A DNA stretch of 64,000 nt, taken from NCBI RefSeq assembly GCF_002723955.1, contig NZ_BEWN01000005.1, positions 186,001 to 250,000 of the forward strand. The letters run 5' to 3'. The notes below the pieces were generated by a model. That model was not told where the DNA came from, did no database searches, and saw only the letters and a program-made list of their open reading frames with translations. The position numbers and the translations under genes are program-made. Positions 38,173 to 45,811 of the stretch are shown here, in pieces. Origin of the DNA: Gluconobacter frateurii (GTDB lineage: Bacteria > Pseudomonadota > Alphaproteobacteria > Acetobacterales > Acetobacteraceae). Each line of letters starts with the position of its first letter. Position 1 is the stretch's first letter.

Positions 38173-38326
38173 CTGGCCGCGCGATAGCACTTTCGGAGCC
38201 GTCATGAAAGCGTCATCGCCCTATTCCTGCCGTCTTCGGGGGGTTCAAAGGAGGACAGGGCATCGGTTTTGTGCTACCAGGCATTGTTCGAGCCCGCTTT
38301 CGTCAACTGGAGAAGATACCAGTCTA

Positions 38327-38959
38327 GTGCATTTTGTCCTGTCTGCCCTACGTCCGTCTTTACGTCTGGTTCCTCTGCGCGGCATGACATTTGCTGTCGC
38401 CCTTGCAGGAATGAGCGGTGCCTCTGTCGCCTATGCGGCCGACGAGTCTCCGGATGGTTCAGCGGGGACAGTCAGAACTAGCTGGGCAGACTCGGTAAGA
38501 ACTGCGCTTGCAAACCGTGCGCACAAAGCAGCGTCCTGGACGCAGCACGGCATGGCAAGCTGGTATGGCCGCCATTTCCATGGCCGCCGGACCAGTAGCG
38601 GTGAGATTTTCAATACCAATGACATGACAGCGGCTCACCCCTCGCTGCCAATCGGCACGAAGCTGCTCGTGACGTCTCAGGACACAGGCCGGTCAGTCAT
38701 CGTTACAGTGAACGATCGTGGCCCTTTCAACAGCCGGATCATTGATCTGTCCCATGCTGCTGCCGAACGTATCGGCATGCTGCACAGCGGCACGGCGCAT
38801 GTGACGATTGCTCAGGTCGCTGATCATCCGTCGACAGATATGACAGCCCCGAACGCTGCAAGCGAAGTGGCTGAAGCCGATTCGGCTGATACGAGCGAAG
38901 AAGCCATTCAGGCTGCTTCTTCCCAAACCTCGTCCAAGAAAAGAACCCGCCAGCACTAA
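38327..38959 (+). CDS. rlpA: RlpA-like double-psi beta-barrel protein
   Basis: Exported protein of the RlpA family, whose members cut glycan strands lacking stem peptides at the septum. From GTG 38327 it has 210 residues: a signal-peptide-like start (LVPLRGMTFAVALAGMSGAS to VAYAAD), then the barrel domain at about residues 70-155 with GMASWYGRHFHGRRTSSGE, FNTNDMTAAHPSLPIGTKLL, VTVNDRGPFNSRIIDLSHAA. The tail is Ala/Ser/Glu-rich with no SPOR domain and no lipobox. An ATG at 38384 is an alternative start but has no ribosome site; GGAGAAG lies 11-17 bases before the GTG. Confidence 0.8.
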   Translation: MHFVLSALRPSLRLVPLRGMTFAVALAGMSGASVAYAADESPDGSAGTVRTSWADSVRTALANRAHKAASWTQHGMASWYGRHFHGRRTSSGEIFNTNDMTAAHPSLPIGTKLLVTSQDTGRSVIVTVNDRGPFNSRIIDLSHAAAERIGMLHSGTAHVTIAQVADHPSTDMTAPNAASEVAEADSADTSEEAIQAASSQTSSKKRTRQH

Positions 38960-38967
38960 CTGGCGGG
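38946..38967 (+). terminator. Hairpin at the end of the rlpA-like gene
   Basis: CCCGCCAG-CACTAA-CTGGCGGG, a perfect 8-pair stem whose loop contains the rlpA-like stop codon, followed by a weak T-rich stretch (GTAATCATTTGTT). Probably a terminator, also placed at the end of the convergent brkB-like gene. Confidence 0.55.
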
Positions 38968-38989
38968 GTAATCATTTGTTCTGACGCTG

Positions 38990-40135
38990 TCAGGGCGAAT
39001 GCTCTGCAGCAACGGCCTCCGCGACCAATGGGTCTGGTTGGGGCAATCCGGAAATCCGTGGCTGCGCTCCACGCGCGCGCTCTTCAAGTCCGGCATTCAG
39101 CTCCGCGCCGAACAGCACGACATACGCACTCACGAAAAACCACATCATGATCGCGGCGACAGCACCCAAGGGTCCGTACGTTGCGCCATAGCTCGCAAAA
39201 TGCGCGACATACCATGAGAAGCCCAGAGACAGGATCACCCACAGAACTGTAGCGACCGCAGAACCGGGCACAATCCAGCGCCATTTCGCGGCATCGCGGC
39301 ACGGTGCAAAACGATACAGCATCGTGACTGCCACGAAGACAAACAGCAGCATCAGAAGCGGCGCAAGCGTGTGAACAACTAACGGCGCTCCGTAGGAAAC
39401 CAACAGATCAAACGGTGGCGGCGGTTTCCGGAAACCCAGAATACGGGGCAGATAATCTACAAGCGCCGGCGCTGCGACCATGAGAGCCAACGTAAGGGCT
39501 GCACCAAACACCGCCGTAAACGTCGTCGCCAGTGCTGTCGCCTGGAAGCGCAGAAAGCCGCGGGTTTCGGTCGTATTATAAGCCATATTCAGAGCCGAAA
39601 GAATCGACTTTGTGCTGGCGGACGCTGACCATAGCGCCACAGACAGGGAGAAAATCAGGCCTATCGTCAGGGATGTATGAGGCTGGGAGACCAGCTCATG
39701 AATCCGGTTTCCAATAAGCGAATAGGCAGTTGGCGGCAGAAGATGACGCAGAACTTCGAGCTGCGGCTCCACGGTCTGGAGATCGAAGGCCAGCCCGTAA
39801 AGCGAGATCAGACTGGAGATGGCCGGGAAGAGCGACAATGTTGCGTAGAACGCACATCCGGCAGCGGAAAGCGACGTCTGGGATGAGCCCACCTCTGAGA
39901 AGACCTGACGAAATACGATCTTCCAGCCAGCCTTTGGCATATTAAGTGGAGATGCTGCCCCTGTTCCCGGCGCATCCGGACCAAGCTTGCGCGCCTGACG
40001 GATATCCTCCTCGTCCGGGTCGGGCGTCAGTTGCCTGACACGCTCCATATCATTCTGGATTGTTTTCCGGTCAGGGTCCGAAGGTGCGTCCGGCGCGGGG
40101 CCGGAAGCTGACGCAGAATCGGGAAATAAGCTCAC
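38990..40135 (-). CDS. YihY/BrkB-family inner membrane protein
   Basis: 381 residues, about six membrane helices between residues 85 and 345. Family marks: FSEVGSSQTSLSAAGCAFYATLSLFPA region near residues 78-105, LFSLSVALWSASASTKSILSALNMAYN near residues 160-186, and GATYGPLGAVAAIMMWFFVSAYVVLFGAELNAG near the end (each cited only as region). N-terminal 70 residues are polar and Pro/Asp-rich. Once called ribonuclease BN by mistake; actual role unknown, perhaps lipid or envelope transport. It stands alone. Confidence 0.85.
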   Translation of the reverse strand: MSLFPDSASASGPAPDAPSDPDRKTIQNDMERVRQLTPDPDEEDIRQARKLGPDAPGTGAASPLNMPKAGWKIVFRQVFSEVGSSQTSLSAAGCAFYATLSLFPAISSLISLYGLAFDLQTVEPQLEVLRHLLPPTAYSLIGNRIHELVSQPHTSLTIGLIFSLSVALWSASASTKSILSALNMAYNTTETRGFLRFQATALATTFTAVFGAALTLALMVAAPALVDYLPRILGFRKPPPPFDLLVSYGAPLVVHTLAPLLMLLFVFVAVTMLYRFAPCRDAAKWRWIVPGSAVATVLWVILSLGFSWYVAHFASYGATYGPLGAVAAIMMWFFVSAYVVLFGAELNAGLEERARGAQPRISGLPQPDPLVAEAVAAEHSP

Positions 40136-40511
40136 GCAGGGGTCCTCGGCAGTTCCTGTTTATGGGCAGAATGCAAGGTGAACTGCTCTTCAGACTCAAG
40201 ATCAGCTCAGCCCTGCTATTACGCAGAAATAGCCTTCTACGTTCCGAATTTGCCCTGATTTCACGGCCATCATTATTTCCTAAATGCAAATAATGCAAAA
40301 ATACCCCTTGCAAGGATGAGGCTTTGGTTTCATACGCCCCGTCACGCAGCAACGCACGTGCCACTGGCCCTCTCGAGGTTACGCAACGACGTCAAGCGTT
40401 CTGGCCTTCCGGGTCCCGTTCTTTTGGGTCCCCGCTATTCGCTGGTCCGTTCGACCGTTTCGCAACACACTCGCAGGGTGTCATTCTTCCCTGACGAGTC
40501 CGGTTCTGGGA
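40136..40511 (+). promoter_or_regulatory. Long leader upstream of ornithine-decarboxylase-type gene
   Basis: About 375 bases between the brkB-like gene and the decarboxylase. The section 40340-40505 is GC-rich and has several short complementary blocks (GGTCCCG...TGGGTCCCCGC; CTGGTCC-GTTC-GACC), so the message start could be structured. Alphaproteobacterial speF genes are known to have a conserved leader RNA (the speF motif); a match is suspected by position, not shown. An open frame starting at ATG 40316 runs through the leader into the decarboxylase gene and might be a regulatory leader peptide. Confidence 0.35.
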
Positions 40512-41660
40512 ATGAGTGTCATGACTCCCAAAATCACCCGTTTTCTTGCCGAGCAACAGCCGGCAACCCCTTGCCTCGTCGTTGATCTCGATGTTGTAGA
40601 AAACAACTATCGTGCTCTTCATGACGCGCTGCCGTCGGGCAAGATTTACTATGCCATCAAGGCCAATCCGGCCCCGGCTATTCTGAAGCGCCTGGTCGCT
40701 CTCGGCTCCTCTTTCGACGCCGCTTCCCTGGAAGAAATTCGGATGTGCCTTGATGCAGGTGCAACGGCGGACCGCATCTCCTACGGCAATACGCTGAAGA
40801 AGGTCGGTGCCATTCGCGAGGCCCGCGCGATGGGCATTGATCTCTTCGTGCTGGACAGCATGGAAGAGCTTGAAAAAATTGCGGCCAATGCACCTGGCGC
40901 ACGCGTTTTCTGCCGTCTGGCTGTCGAAAACGAAGGTGCTGACTGGCCCCTCTCCCGCAAGTTCGGCACGACAATCGCCCACGCGCGCGATCTCATGCGA
41001 CGTGCGAAAGAGCTTGGCCTGCACCCTTACGGTCTGTCCTTCCATGTAGGCAGCCAGCAGACCGGCATCGCCGCCTATCAGCACGCCATCGCCAAAGCCG
41101 CAACGCTGTATCATGAACTGCGTGCGGAAGGGCTCGATCTTCAGATGATCAATCTGGGCGGTGGTTTTCCAACGCATTACCGGGAAAACATTCCGTCCGT
41201 GCAGGATTTCGGCACGGCTATCCGCGCAGCATTGGCCGAGCACTTTCCGGACGGTGAGCCAGAAGTCCTGCTTGAGCCCGGCCGGTACATGGTTGGTCAG
41301 GCTGGTCTGGTCTCCAGTGAGGTTATTCTGGTCAGCCGTCGGGGTGGTGCCGAGAAGGATCCACGCTGGGTCTATCTGGATATCGGCCGCTTTGGCGGCC
41401 TGGCGGAGACGGAAGGTGAAGCCATTCGCTACACATTCCGTACACCTCATGATGAGACGGACAGCACGCGCTCTCCCTGCGTCGTGGCAGGCCCAAGCTG
41501 TGACGGTGTGGACATTCTTTACGAAAAGAACCGCATCCCGCTGCCGAACAGCCTGAAGTCCGGTGACCGGATCGAAATTCTGGCGACTGGCGCCTATGTC
41601 TCAACGTATTGCTCCGTCGGTTTCAATGGCTTCCCGCCGCTGACTGAGCACTACATCTGA
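40512..41660 (+). CDS. Ornithine-decarboxylase-type PLP enzyme (fold III)
   Basis: 382-residue decarboxylase of the eukaryotic-ODC/lysine-ornithine type, for putrescine or cadaverine synthesis. PLP lysine in KIYYAIKANPAP (Lys50), FHVGSQQTG (His178), LGGGFPTHY (215-223), EPGRY (255-259), and VVAGPSCDGVDILYE with the catalytic Cys330-Asp331 pair. Specificity between ornithine, lysine and meso-diaminopimelate is not certain; the size and the CDGVD motif favour ornithine. An ATG at 40521 has better spacing to GGGA than that at 40512. A hairpin follows the stop. Confidence 0.88.
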   Translation: MSVMTPKITRFLAEQQPATPCLVVDLDVVENNYRALHDALPSGKIYYAIKANPAPAILKRLVALGSSFDAASLEEIRMCLDAGATADRISYGNTLKKVGAIREARAMGIDLFVLDSMEELEKIAANAPGARVFCRLAVENEGADWPLSRKFGTTIAHARDLMRRAKELGLHPYGLSFHVGSQQTGIAAYQHAIAKAATLYHELRAEGLDLQMINLGGGFPTHYRENIPSVQDFGTAIRAALAEHFPDGEPEVLLEPGRYMVGQAGLVSSEVILVSRRGGAEKDPRWVYLDIGRFGGLAETEGEAIRYTFRTPHDETDSTRSPCVVAGPSCDGVDILYEKNRIPLPNSLKSGDRIEILATGAYVSTYCSVGFNGFPPLTEHYI

Positions 41661-41671
41661 AAAATTCTGCT

Positions 41672-41700
41672 CCGAGAGATCTGGCTTTGCCATCTCTCGG
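41672..41700 (+). terminator. Hairpin after the decarboxylase gene
   Basis: CCGAGAGAT...ATCTCTCGG, a perfect 9-pair stem with an 11-base loop, starting 11 bases after the stop. It lacks a T-run (AAAGACG follows), so termination strength is uncertain. Confidence 0.5.
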
Positions 41701-41784
41701 AAAGACGCACGATCTATAAATGAGACTTGTGTCTGGCTATGTCGTTAACCACCTTGGTGGAAACACATTCGCAGGGACAGACAC

Positions 41785-41991
41785 ATGAAACTCAGTGCAC
41801 GCAATCAGCTCAAAGGCCGGATCACCCAGATTGTGAAGGGTGCAACGACCTCTCACATCACACTCGACGTCAATGGCACGATCATCACGAGTGCCATTAC
41901 GAATGAGGCGGTGGATGAGCTGGATCTGTCAGTCGGCAAAGACGCCTATGCCGTTATCAAAGCATCCAGCGTAATGGTCGGGGTAGACTGA
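41785..41991 (+). CDS. mop: Molybdopterin-binding (MOP/molbindin) protein
   Basis: 68-residue single Mop domain that binds molybdate or stores it. It matches molbindins along its whole length: MKLSARNQLKGRITQIVKGA (residues 1-20), SHITLDVNGTIITSAITNEA (23-42) and the ending GKDAYAVIKASSVMVGVD. ACAGACACATG start with GGGACAG upstream as a ribosome site. It stands next to the cofactor synthesis genes on the other strand, which supports a molybdenum role. Nothing else follows on the plus strand. Confidence 0.92.
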   Translation: MKLSARNQLKGRITQIVKGATTSHITLDVNGTIITSAITNEAVDELDLSVGKDAYAVIKASSVMVGVD

Positions 41992-41995
41992 ACCC

Positions 41996-42175
41996 TTACT
42001 CTCTGAACATCGACCAGACCTGACCCTGCCCCCAGAAGGCGTTCAAAATTTCCTCAAGGGTCAGGTCGAATCCTATCCATGCGATCCAGCTAAAACTGAG
42101 TATTCCCAGACTTAGAAGGAGCAGCGAAACTGCTGCTGTTTCGAGTTCTTTGGGCGCAGAAGAATAGTCTCTCAT
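41996..42175 (-). CDS. Small single-helix membrane protein
   Basis: 59 residues from ATG 42175 (MRDYSSAPKELETAAVSLLL). One or two membrane segments, residues about 14-37 (AAVSLLLLSLGILSFSWIAW), then an amphipathic end (LTLEEILNAFWGQGQ). No family recognised. It follows the next gene by 16 bases and converges with mop. Its position at the end of a run of molybdenum genes hints at a link, but that is only by association. Confidence 0.5.
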   Translation of the reverse strand: MRDYSSAPKELETAAVSLLLLSLGILSFSWIAWIGFDLTLEEILNAFWGQGQVWSMFRE

Positions 42176-42191
42176 TTCTGAATCTGCCCAC

Positions 42192-42752
42192 TTAGTGAAG
42201 CGTCCTGCCTGCCCACGAGGGAGGAACGTCACGGGGCCAGAGAACACGCATGTCCGCGGGGTGAATCTTTTTCCAGCGTGCAAGAGATGACAGTGCGCCA
42301 GCCCCAGCCGTTTTTCTTTCATGGCGCGGAAGCCAGTGACCAATACCCGCCATACAGTCCGAGATCAGCGCAAGTGCCGTCACGATGTACCCCTGCATCA
42401 GCCGCTCGGGAAACAGATCCGCCAGCAGGGCAAAGACCTCTTTCTGCCCCTCGTTCTGAACAGTCTGAATTCCCTGAAGGAAACGCTCTTCCATAGCGCT
42501 CAAGCCCTGCGATCCTGGCGGATTGATATCGAGGGCCGGCGCCCCCGCTTCCTTCAGATGCTGGCTGGCATCCTCAAACGCACGCTCTGCCGCATCCAGA
42601 ACCGGCCGGAAAGATGCAGGAAACATTCCGTCCGTCGTGCGTGTCTCGTGGCAGTAAGGAAGTCGGTAGCGACTGACCAGACACCGGATACTCCAGAGCG
42701 CAAGACGCTCGCAGCAGCACAGGTCAGACAGGAAAAGTGGCGTCCGTGTCAT
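42192..42752 (-). CDS. Uncharacterised protein with N-terminal Cys cluster
   Basis: About 186 residues from ATG 42752 (MTRTPLFLSDLCCCERLALW). The N-terminal part has five Cys in the first 45 residues (CCCERLALWSIRCLV, LPYCHE), which could bind a metal or cluster. The middle is helical (AERAFEDASQHLKEAGA; LSAMEERFLQGIQTVQNEGQ), then LALISDCMAGIGHWLPRHE and a Trp/Pro-rich tail. No family was recognised. It lies between the small membrane protein and moaE on the same strand. Real gene judged from composition and tight spacing. Confidence 0.6.
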   Translation of the reverse strand: MTRTPLFLSDLCCCERLALWSIRCLVSRYRLPYCHETRTTDGMFPASFRPVLDAAERAFEDASQHLKEAGAPALDINPPGSQGLSAMEERFLQGIQTVQNEGQKEVFALLADLFPERLMQGYIVTALALISDCMAGIGHWLPRHERKTAGAGALSSLARWKKIHPADMRVLWPRDVPPSWAGRTLH

Positions 42753-42911
42753 GATCAATCTCCGAATCAGCAGAACCGGAGACACCTTAATTGAGAATGA
42801 TTTGCAATATCAATCTAAAAATAGAGTTTGAACCGCTCATTCCACAAGGGACATGACGGTCTGTCGTTCCCAAAAAGTGGACCGCAAAACTCTGTATTTT
42901 CTGGGAGGTGA

Positions 42912-42940
42912 CCCGGCGACCTTTGATAAACCGTCGCCGG
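42912..42940 (-). terminator. Hairpin after moaE
   Basis: On the minus strand CCCGGCGACGG and a matching TCGCCGGG flank an 11-base loop, a GC-rich stem just past the moaE stop. There is no clear T-run, so it may be a weak terminator or message-stabilising stem. Confidence 0.45.
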
Positions 42941-42948
42941 GCAGACGT

Positions 42949-43452
42949 TTAATGCTGATGCCCGCAGGAGCCGTGATCATGGTGATGATGCCCATGATCG
43001 TGCGCATTATCACTGGCACGAGGGGCGGTCTGACAGTGATGGCAGGCGACCCATTCGGCGTCTCCGTCCAGATAATGCTCTTTCTTCCAGACCGGAACGC
43101 GATGCTTGATCTCGTCAATGATGTATCGGCAGGCCCGGAAAGCGGCATCACGATGCGGCGCGGACACACCGATCCAGACAGCAACGTCCCCCACCCGAAG
43201 CGTTCCCATGCGATGCATCGCAACAGCATGGCTGATGTCGAAACGGGCCAGAGCCTCCTCGATAATCCGCTCCCCTTCTTTTACGGCGAGGGGGGCGTAA
43301 GCCTCATATTCCAGCCCATCCACCGGGCGGCCCTCATTGCTGTTACGGACCCACCCCTCGAAGGTGCAGAACCCCCCGGCTTCCGCCAGATGCAGCCCGT
43401 CCCGCAGACCATTCAGATCAACGGGCGCATCCGCCATCAGAAAGCGCGTCAT
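42949..43452 (-). CDS. moaE: Molybdopterin synthase catalytic subunit with His-rich tail
   Basis: Large subunit of molybdopterin synthase, 167 residues from ATG 43452, which overlaps the mobA-moaD stop (ATGA). Motifs: FCTFEGWVRNSNEGRPVDGL near residues 24-43, LEYEAYAPLAVKEGERI, and HRMGTLRVGDVAVWIGVSAP, DEIKHRVPVWKKEHYLDGD (catalytic Lys region). Uncommonly, the last 20 residues form the tail DNAHDHGHHHHDHGSCGHQH, with nine His and a Cys, which may bind a metal ion. The first 140 residues are standard. Confidence 0.94.
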   Translation of the reverse strand: MTRFLMADAPVDLNGLRDGLHLAEAGGFCTFEGWVRNSNEGRPVDGLEYEAYAPLAVKEGERIIEEALARFDISHAVAMHRMGTLRVGDVAVWIGVSAPHRDAAFRACRYIIDEIKHRVPVWKKEHYLDGDAEWVACHHCQTAPRASDNAHDHGHHHHDHGSCGHQH

Positions 43453-44276
43453 CCGCCCGTCACCGGCGGAATGAACACAACATGGTCTCCGTTTTTCAAG
43501 GGCTGTGTCCATGGCGCAAAATCTCCATTCAGGGCTACCCGGAGACGCGAAGCCTCAAACGGGAAACCATATTTTTCCTTAAGCTGCTCATAGAGCGGCC
43601 CGACAGTCCCGAAAGTGGTTTCCACCGTTTCAACCTTCTGTCCTGCCAACTCTCTCATCTGAGCAAAATATTCCACATCAAGGCGGATCATCTGGCCTCC
43701 CAGTCGCCGGGATACGCTTTCACGTTCCTCGGGGGTGTTAATGTTATCCAGTGCGCCCGTTGTTCTTGGAGACAGAAGCAGGGTATCGCTATTGATCAGG
43801 AGTTTCCGAGGACATTTCCGACCCTCTTCAACCTGTCGGGCCAAGGCTTCCAACGCCGCAGGTTCCCAGATGGCACACAGCGGTTCCGGCAAACCGTCAT
43901 GCTCACTTCGATAGGCTACCGCCACATGCTGATCATCCCGCACGCCAATCAGCGTTTCCAGCGTGACGCGATCCAGCAGTGGCAGATCACAGGCCAGCAC
44001 AAGCCATGCCGCATCGGGATACGCCTGATGGGCAGACAGAAGCCCGGCGGCTGGACCGTCCACATCGACGGCATCAACGATCTGAGGGAACCCCGCACGC
44101 AGAGGCTCGTCTTTCTGAGCCTCTCGAACAGAGACAAAGCACTGCTCGACCATCGGGGACACTGCATCGAAAGCATTCCGAAGCTGCGGCTCACCATGAT
44201 AGGTCAGCGCAGCCTTGTCCTGCCCCATACGGGAACTGAGGCCGCCAGCAAGAACCAGCCCATAAAGCGGGCTCAT
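43449..44276 (-). CDS. MobA-MoaD fusion: Mo-cofactor guanylyltransferase + molybdopterin synthase small subunit
   Basis: 275 residues in one frame. Residues 1-190 are MobA-like: YGLVLAGGLSSRMGQDKAAL (nucleotide-binding loop) and LVLACDLPLL (Asp97). Residues 196-275 are MoaD-like: MIRLDVEYFAQMRELAGQKV, then LRVALNGDFAPWTQPLKNGD and the end FIPPVTGG; the terminal Gly-Gly is needed for thiocarboxylate formation. These proteins are normally separate. MobA attaches GMP to the cofactor, and MoaD carries sulfur with MoaE, encoded just downstream. ATG 44276 overlaps the moaC stop by 4 bases. No internal stop or frameshift is visible between the halves. Confidence 0.9.
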   Translation of the reverse strand: MSPLYGLVLAGGLSSRMGQDKAALTYHGEPQLRNAFDAVSPMVEQCFVSVREAQKDEPLRAGFPQIVDAVDVDGPAAGLLSAHQAYPDAAWLVLACDLPLLDRVTLETLIGVRDDQHVAVAYRSEHDGLPEPLCAIWEPAALEALARQVEEGRKCPRKLLINSDTLLLSPRTTGALDNINTPEERESVSRRLGGQMIRLDVEYFAQMRELAGQKVETVETTFGTVGPLYEQLKEKYGFPFEASRLRVALNGDFAPWTQPLKNGDHVVFIPPVTGG

Positions 44277-44755
44277 GCTTCGATCCGCTGGAAGTCCCGC
44301 TTCCCGCCTGCCTTCCCCATGAGCCGGACGTCCCGGATGACCATGTCGTGGGACAATGCCTTGCACATATCATAGATCGTGAGCGCAGCGACAGAAGCTC
44401 CCGTCAGGGCTTCCATCTCAACGCCTGTCTTACCCTGGCAGGAGACCCTGCAATCAATGACGGCTTCATCTCCCTCCATTGTAATCTCAACGCGACACCC
44501 ATTGAGGGACAAGGGATGACAAAGCGGGATCAGCTGGGACGTCGCTTTCACGCCCATCACGCCTGCAATCTGTGCAACAGTCAGAACCGCGCCCTTCTTC
44601 GTCATGAACCCGGCATCGCTCAGGGTTTTCGCCACGTCAGCAGGGAACAGAACCCGAGCCTGTGCATGGGCCGCACGCTCCGTGACGTCCTTGCCACTGA
44701 CATCCACCATCCGAGGATCTTCTCCACGTTCGTTGACATGGGTGAGCGTTTTCAT
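44273..44755 (-). CDS. moaC: Cyclic pyranopterin monophosphate synthase
   Basis: Second enzyme of molybdenum cofactor synthesis, working with MoaA. 160 residues with all family marks: VDVSGKDVTERAAHAQARVL near the N-terminus, KATSQLIPLCHPLSLNGCRV (residues 70-89), VEMEALTGASVAALTIYDMC around 115-135 and LMGKAGGKRDF at the end. It is 18 bases after moaA and overlaps the fusion gene by 4. Confidence 0.97.
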   Translation of the reverse strand: MKTLTHVNERGEDPRMVDVSGKDVTERAAHAQARVLFPADVAKTLSDAGFMTKKGAVLTVAQIAGVMGVKATSQLIPLCHPLSLNGCRVEITMEGDEAVIDCRVSCQGKTGVEMEALTGASVAALTIYDMCKALSHDMVIRDVRLMGKAGGKRDFQRIEA

Positions 44756-44773
44756 CTGTCCCGGCCTCCCGAT

Positions 44774-45811
44774 CTAACCGCCAATATAATTCATTTCGAT
44801 CCGGTGTGATGCCGGATTGGTCTTACCTGCGACACGCTCTTCACTATATCTGTCCGTCCTCGCTTGCCACACGGACGCAAGCCGATCACGCAGGGCATCG
44901 TCATCTGCATCACTTCGCAGAAGACCACGCAGATCCGTGCCTTCAGATGCAAACAGGCATGTATAGATCTGCCCATCTGAGGACAGCCGGGCCCGGGAAC
45001 AATCACCGCAGAACGGTGCCGTAACCGACGAAATAAACCCGACTTCACCGCCGCCATCCTGATACCAATATCGACGGGCAACCTCTCCCTGATACTGAGG
45101 CCCAAGGGGCTCAAGCGGCCAACGTGCATTCAGCCGGGCAACAAGATCACGGGATGGAACGACTTCTTTCAGCTCCCAGTGATTACGCGTCCCCACATCC
45201 ATATATTCGATAAACCGCACGATGATGCCGGTATGACGAAACCGGGCAGCAAGATCCTCTACCCCGATATCATTCACACCACGCTGCACGACGGTATTCA
45301 CTTTCACACCACCGGGAAATGAGAGTGCATTCGCCGCCTCAATAGCTGTCAGCACAGGTTCAAGCTGCGCACGCCCCCCGCTCATACGGGAAAAGATCGC
45401 AGGGTCCAGGCTATCAAGACTCACCGTAACCCGACCCAGACCAGCATCTTTGAGGGCCATGGCATGACGATCCAGCAAAACGCCATTCGTCGTCAGAGCC
45501 ACATCTTCAACGCCCGGAATATCGACAAGCCGACGAACCAAAGAAGGCAGCTCAGGCCGAAGAAGAGGTTCTCCCCCCGTTAAGCGCAACTTGGTCACAC
45601 CCAGCGAAACGGCCGCCCGAGCTACCCGGACGATCTCGTCAAAGCTCAGCCTTTCCTTGGGTTGCAAAAAGCGGAAATGCTCATGATATGTCGCTTCCGG
45701 CATGCAGTACGGACACCTGAAATTACACCGGTCCATGACTGAAATCCGGAGGTCATGCAGGGGCCGCTGGAAACGATCCCGAACAGAAGATGTGACTGAG
45801 CTACCAGCCAT
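44774..45811 (-). CDS. moaA: GTP 3',8-cyclase (radical SAM)
   Basis: First step of molybdenum cofactor synthesis. From ATG 45811 (MAGSSVTSSVRDRFQRPLHD) 345 residues; that ATG lies in the last codons of moeA (11-base overlap). An in-frame ATG at 45850 would extend it further. The radical-SAM cluster is CNFRCPYC; the C-terminal cluster is in APFCGDCSRARLSSDGQIYT with CLFA. LTGGEPLLRPELPSLVRRL and the C-terminal Gly-Gly (MNYIGG) are typical. Confidence 0.97.
   Translation of the reverse strand: MAGSSVTSSVRDRFQRPLHDLRISVMDRCNFRCPYCMPEATYHEHFRFLQPKERLSFDEIVRVARAAVSLGVTKLRLTGGEPLLRPELPSLVRRLVDIPGVEDVALTTNGVLLDRHAMALKDAGLGRVTVSLDSLDPAIFSRMSGGRAQLEPVLTAIEAANALSFPGGVKVNTVVQRGVNDIGVEDLAARFRHTGIIVRFIEYMDVGTRNHWELKEVVPSRDLVARLNARWPLEPLGPQYQGEVARRYWYQDGGGEVGFISSVTAPFCGDCSRARLSSDGQIYTCLFASEGTDLRGLLRSDADDDALRDRLASVWQARTDRYSEERVAGKTNPASHRIEMNYIGG

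Noticed and set aside
40392-41450. 352-codon minus-strand open frame
   Set aside because: Antisense to the decarboxylase, which has all its catalytic motifs; the minus translation has none.
43482-44375. 297-codon plus-strand open frame
   Set aside because: Antisense to the mobA-moaD fusion; no recognisable features.
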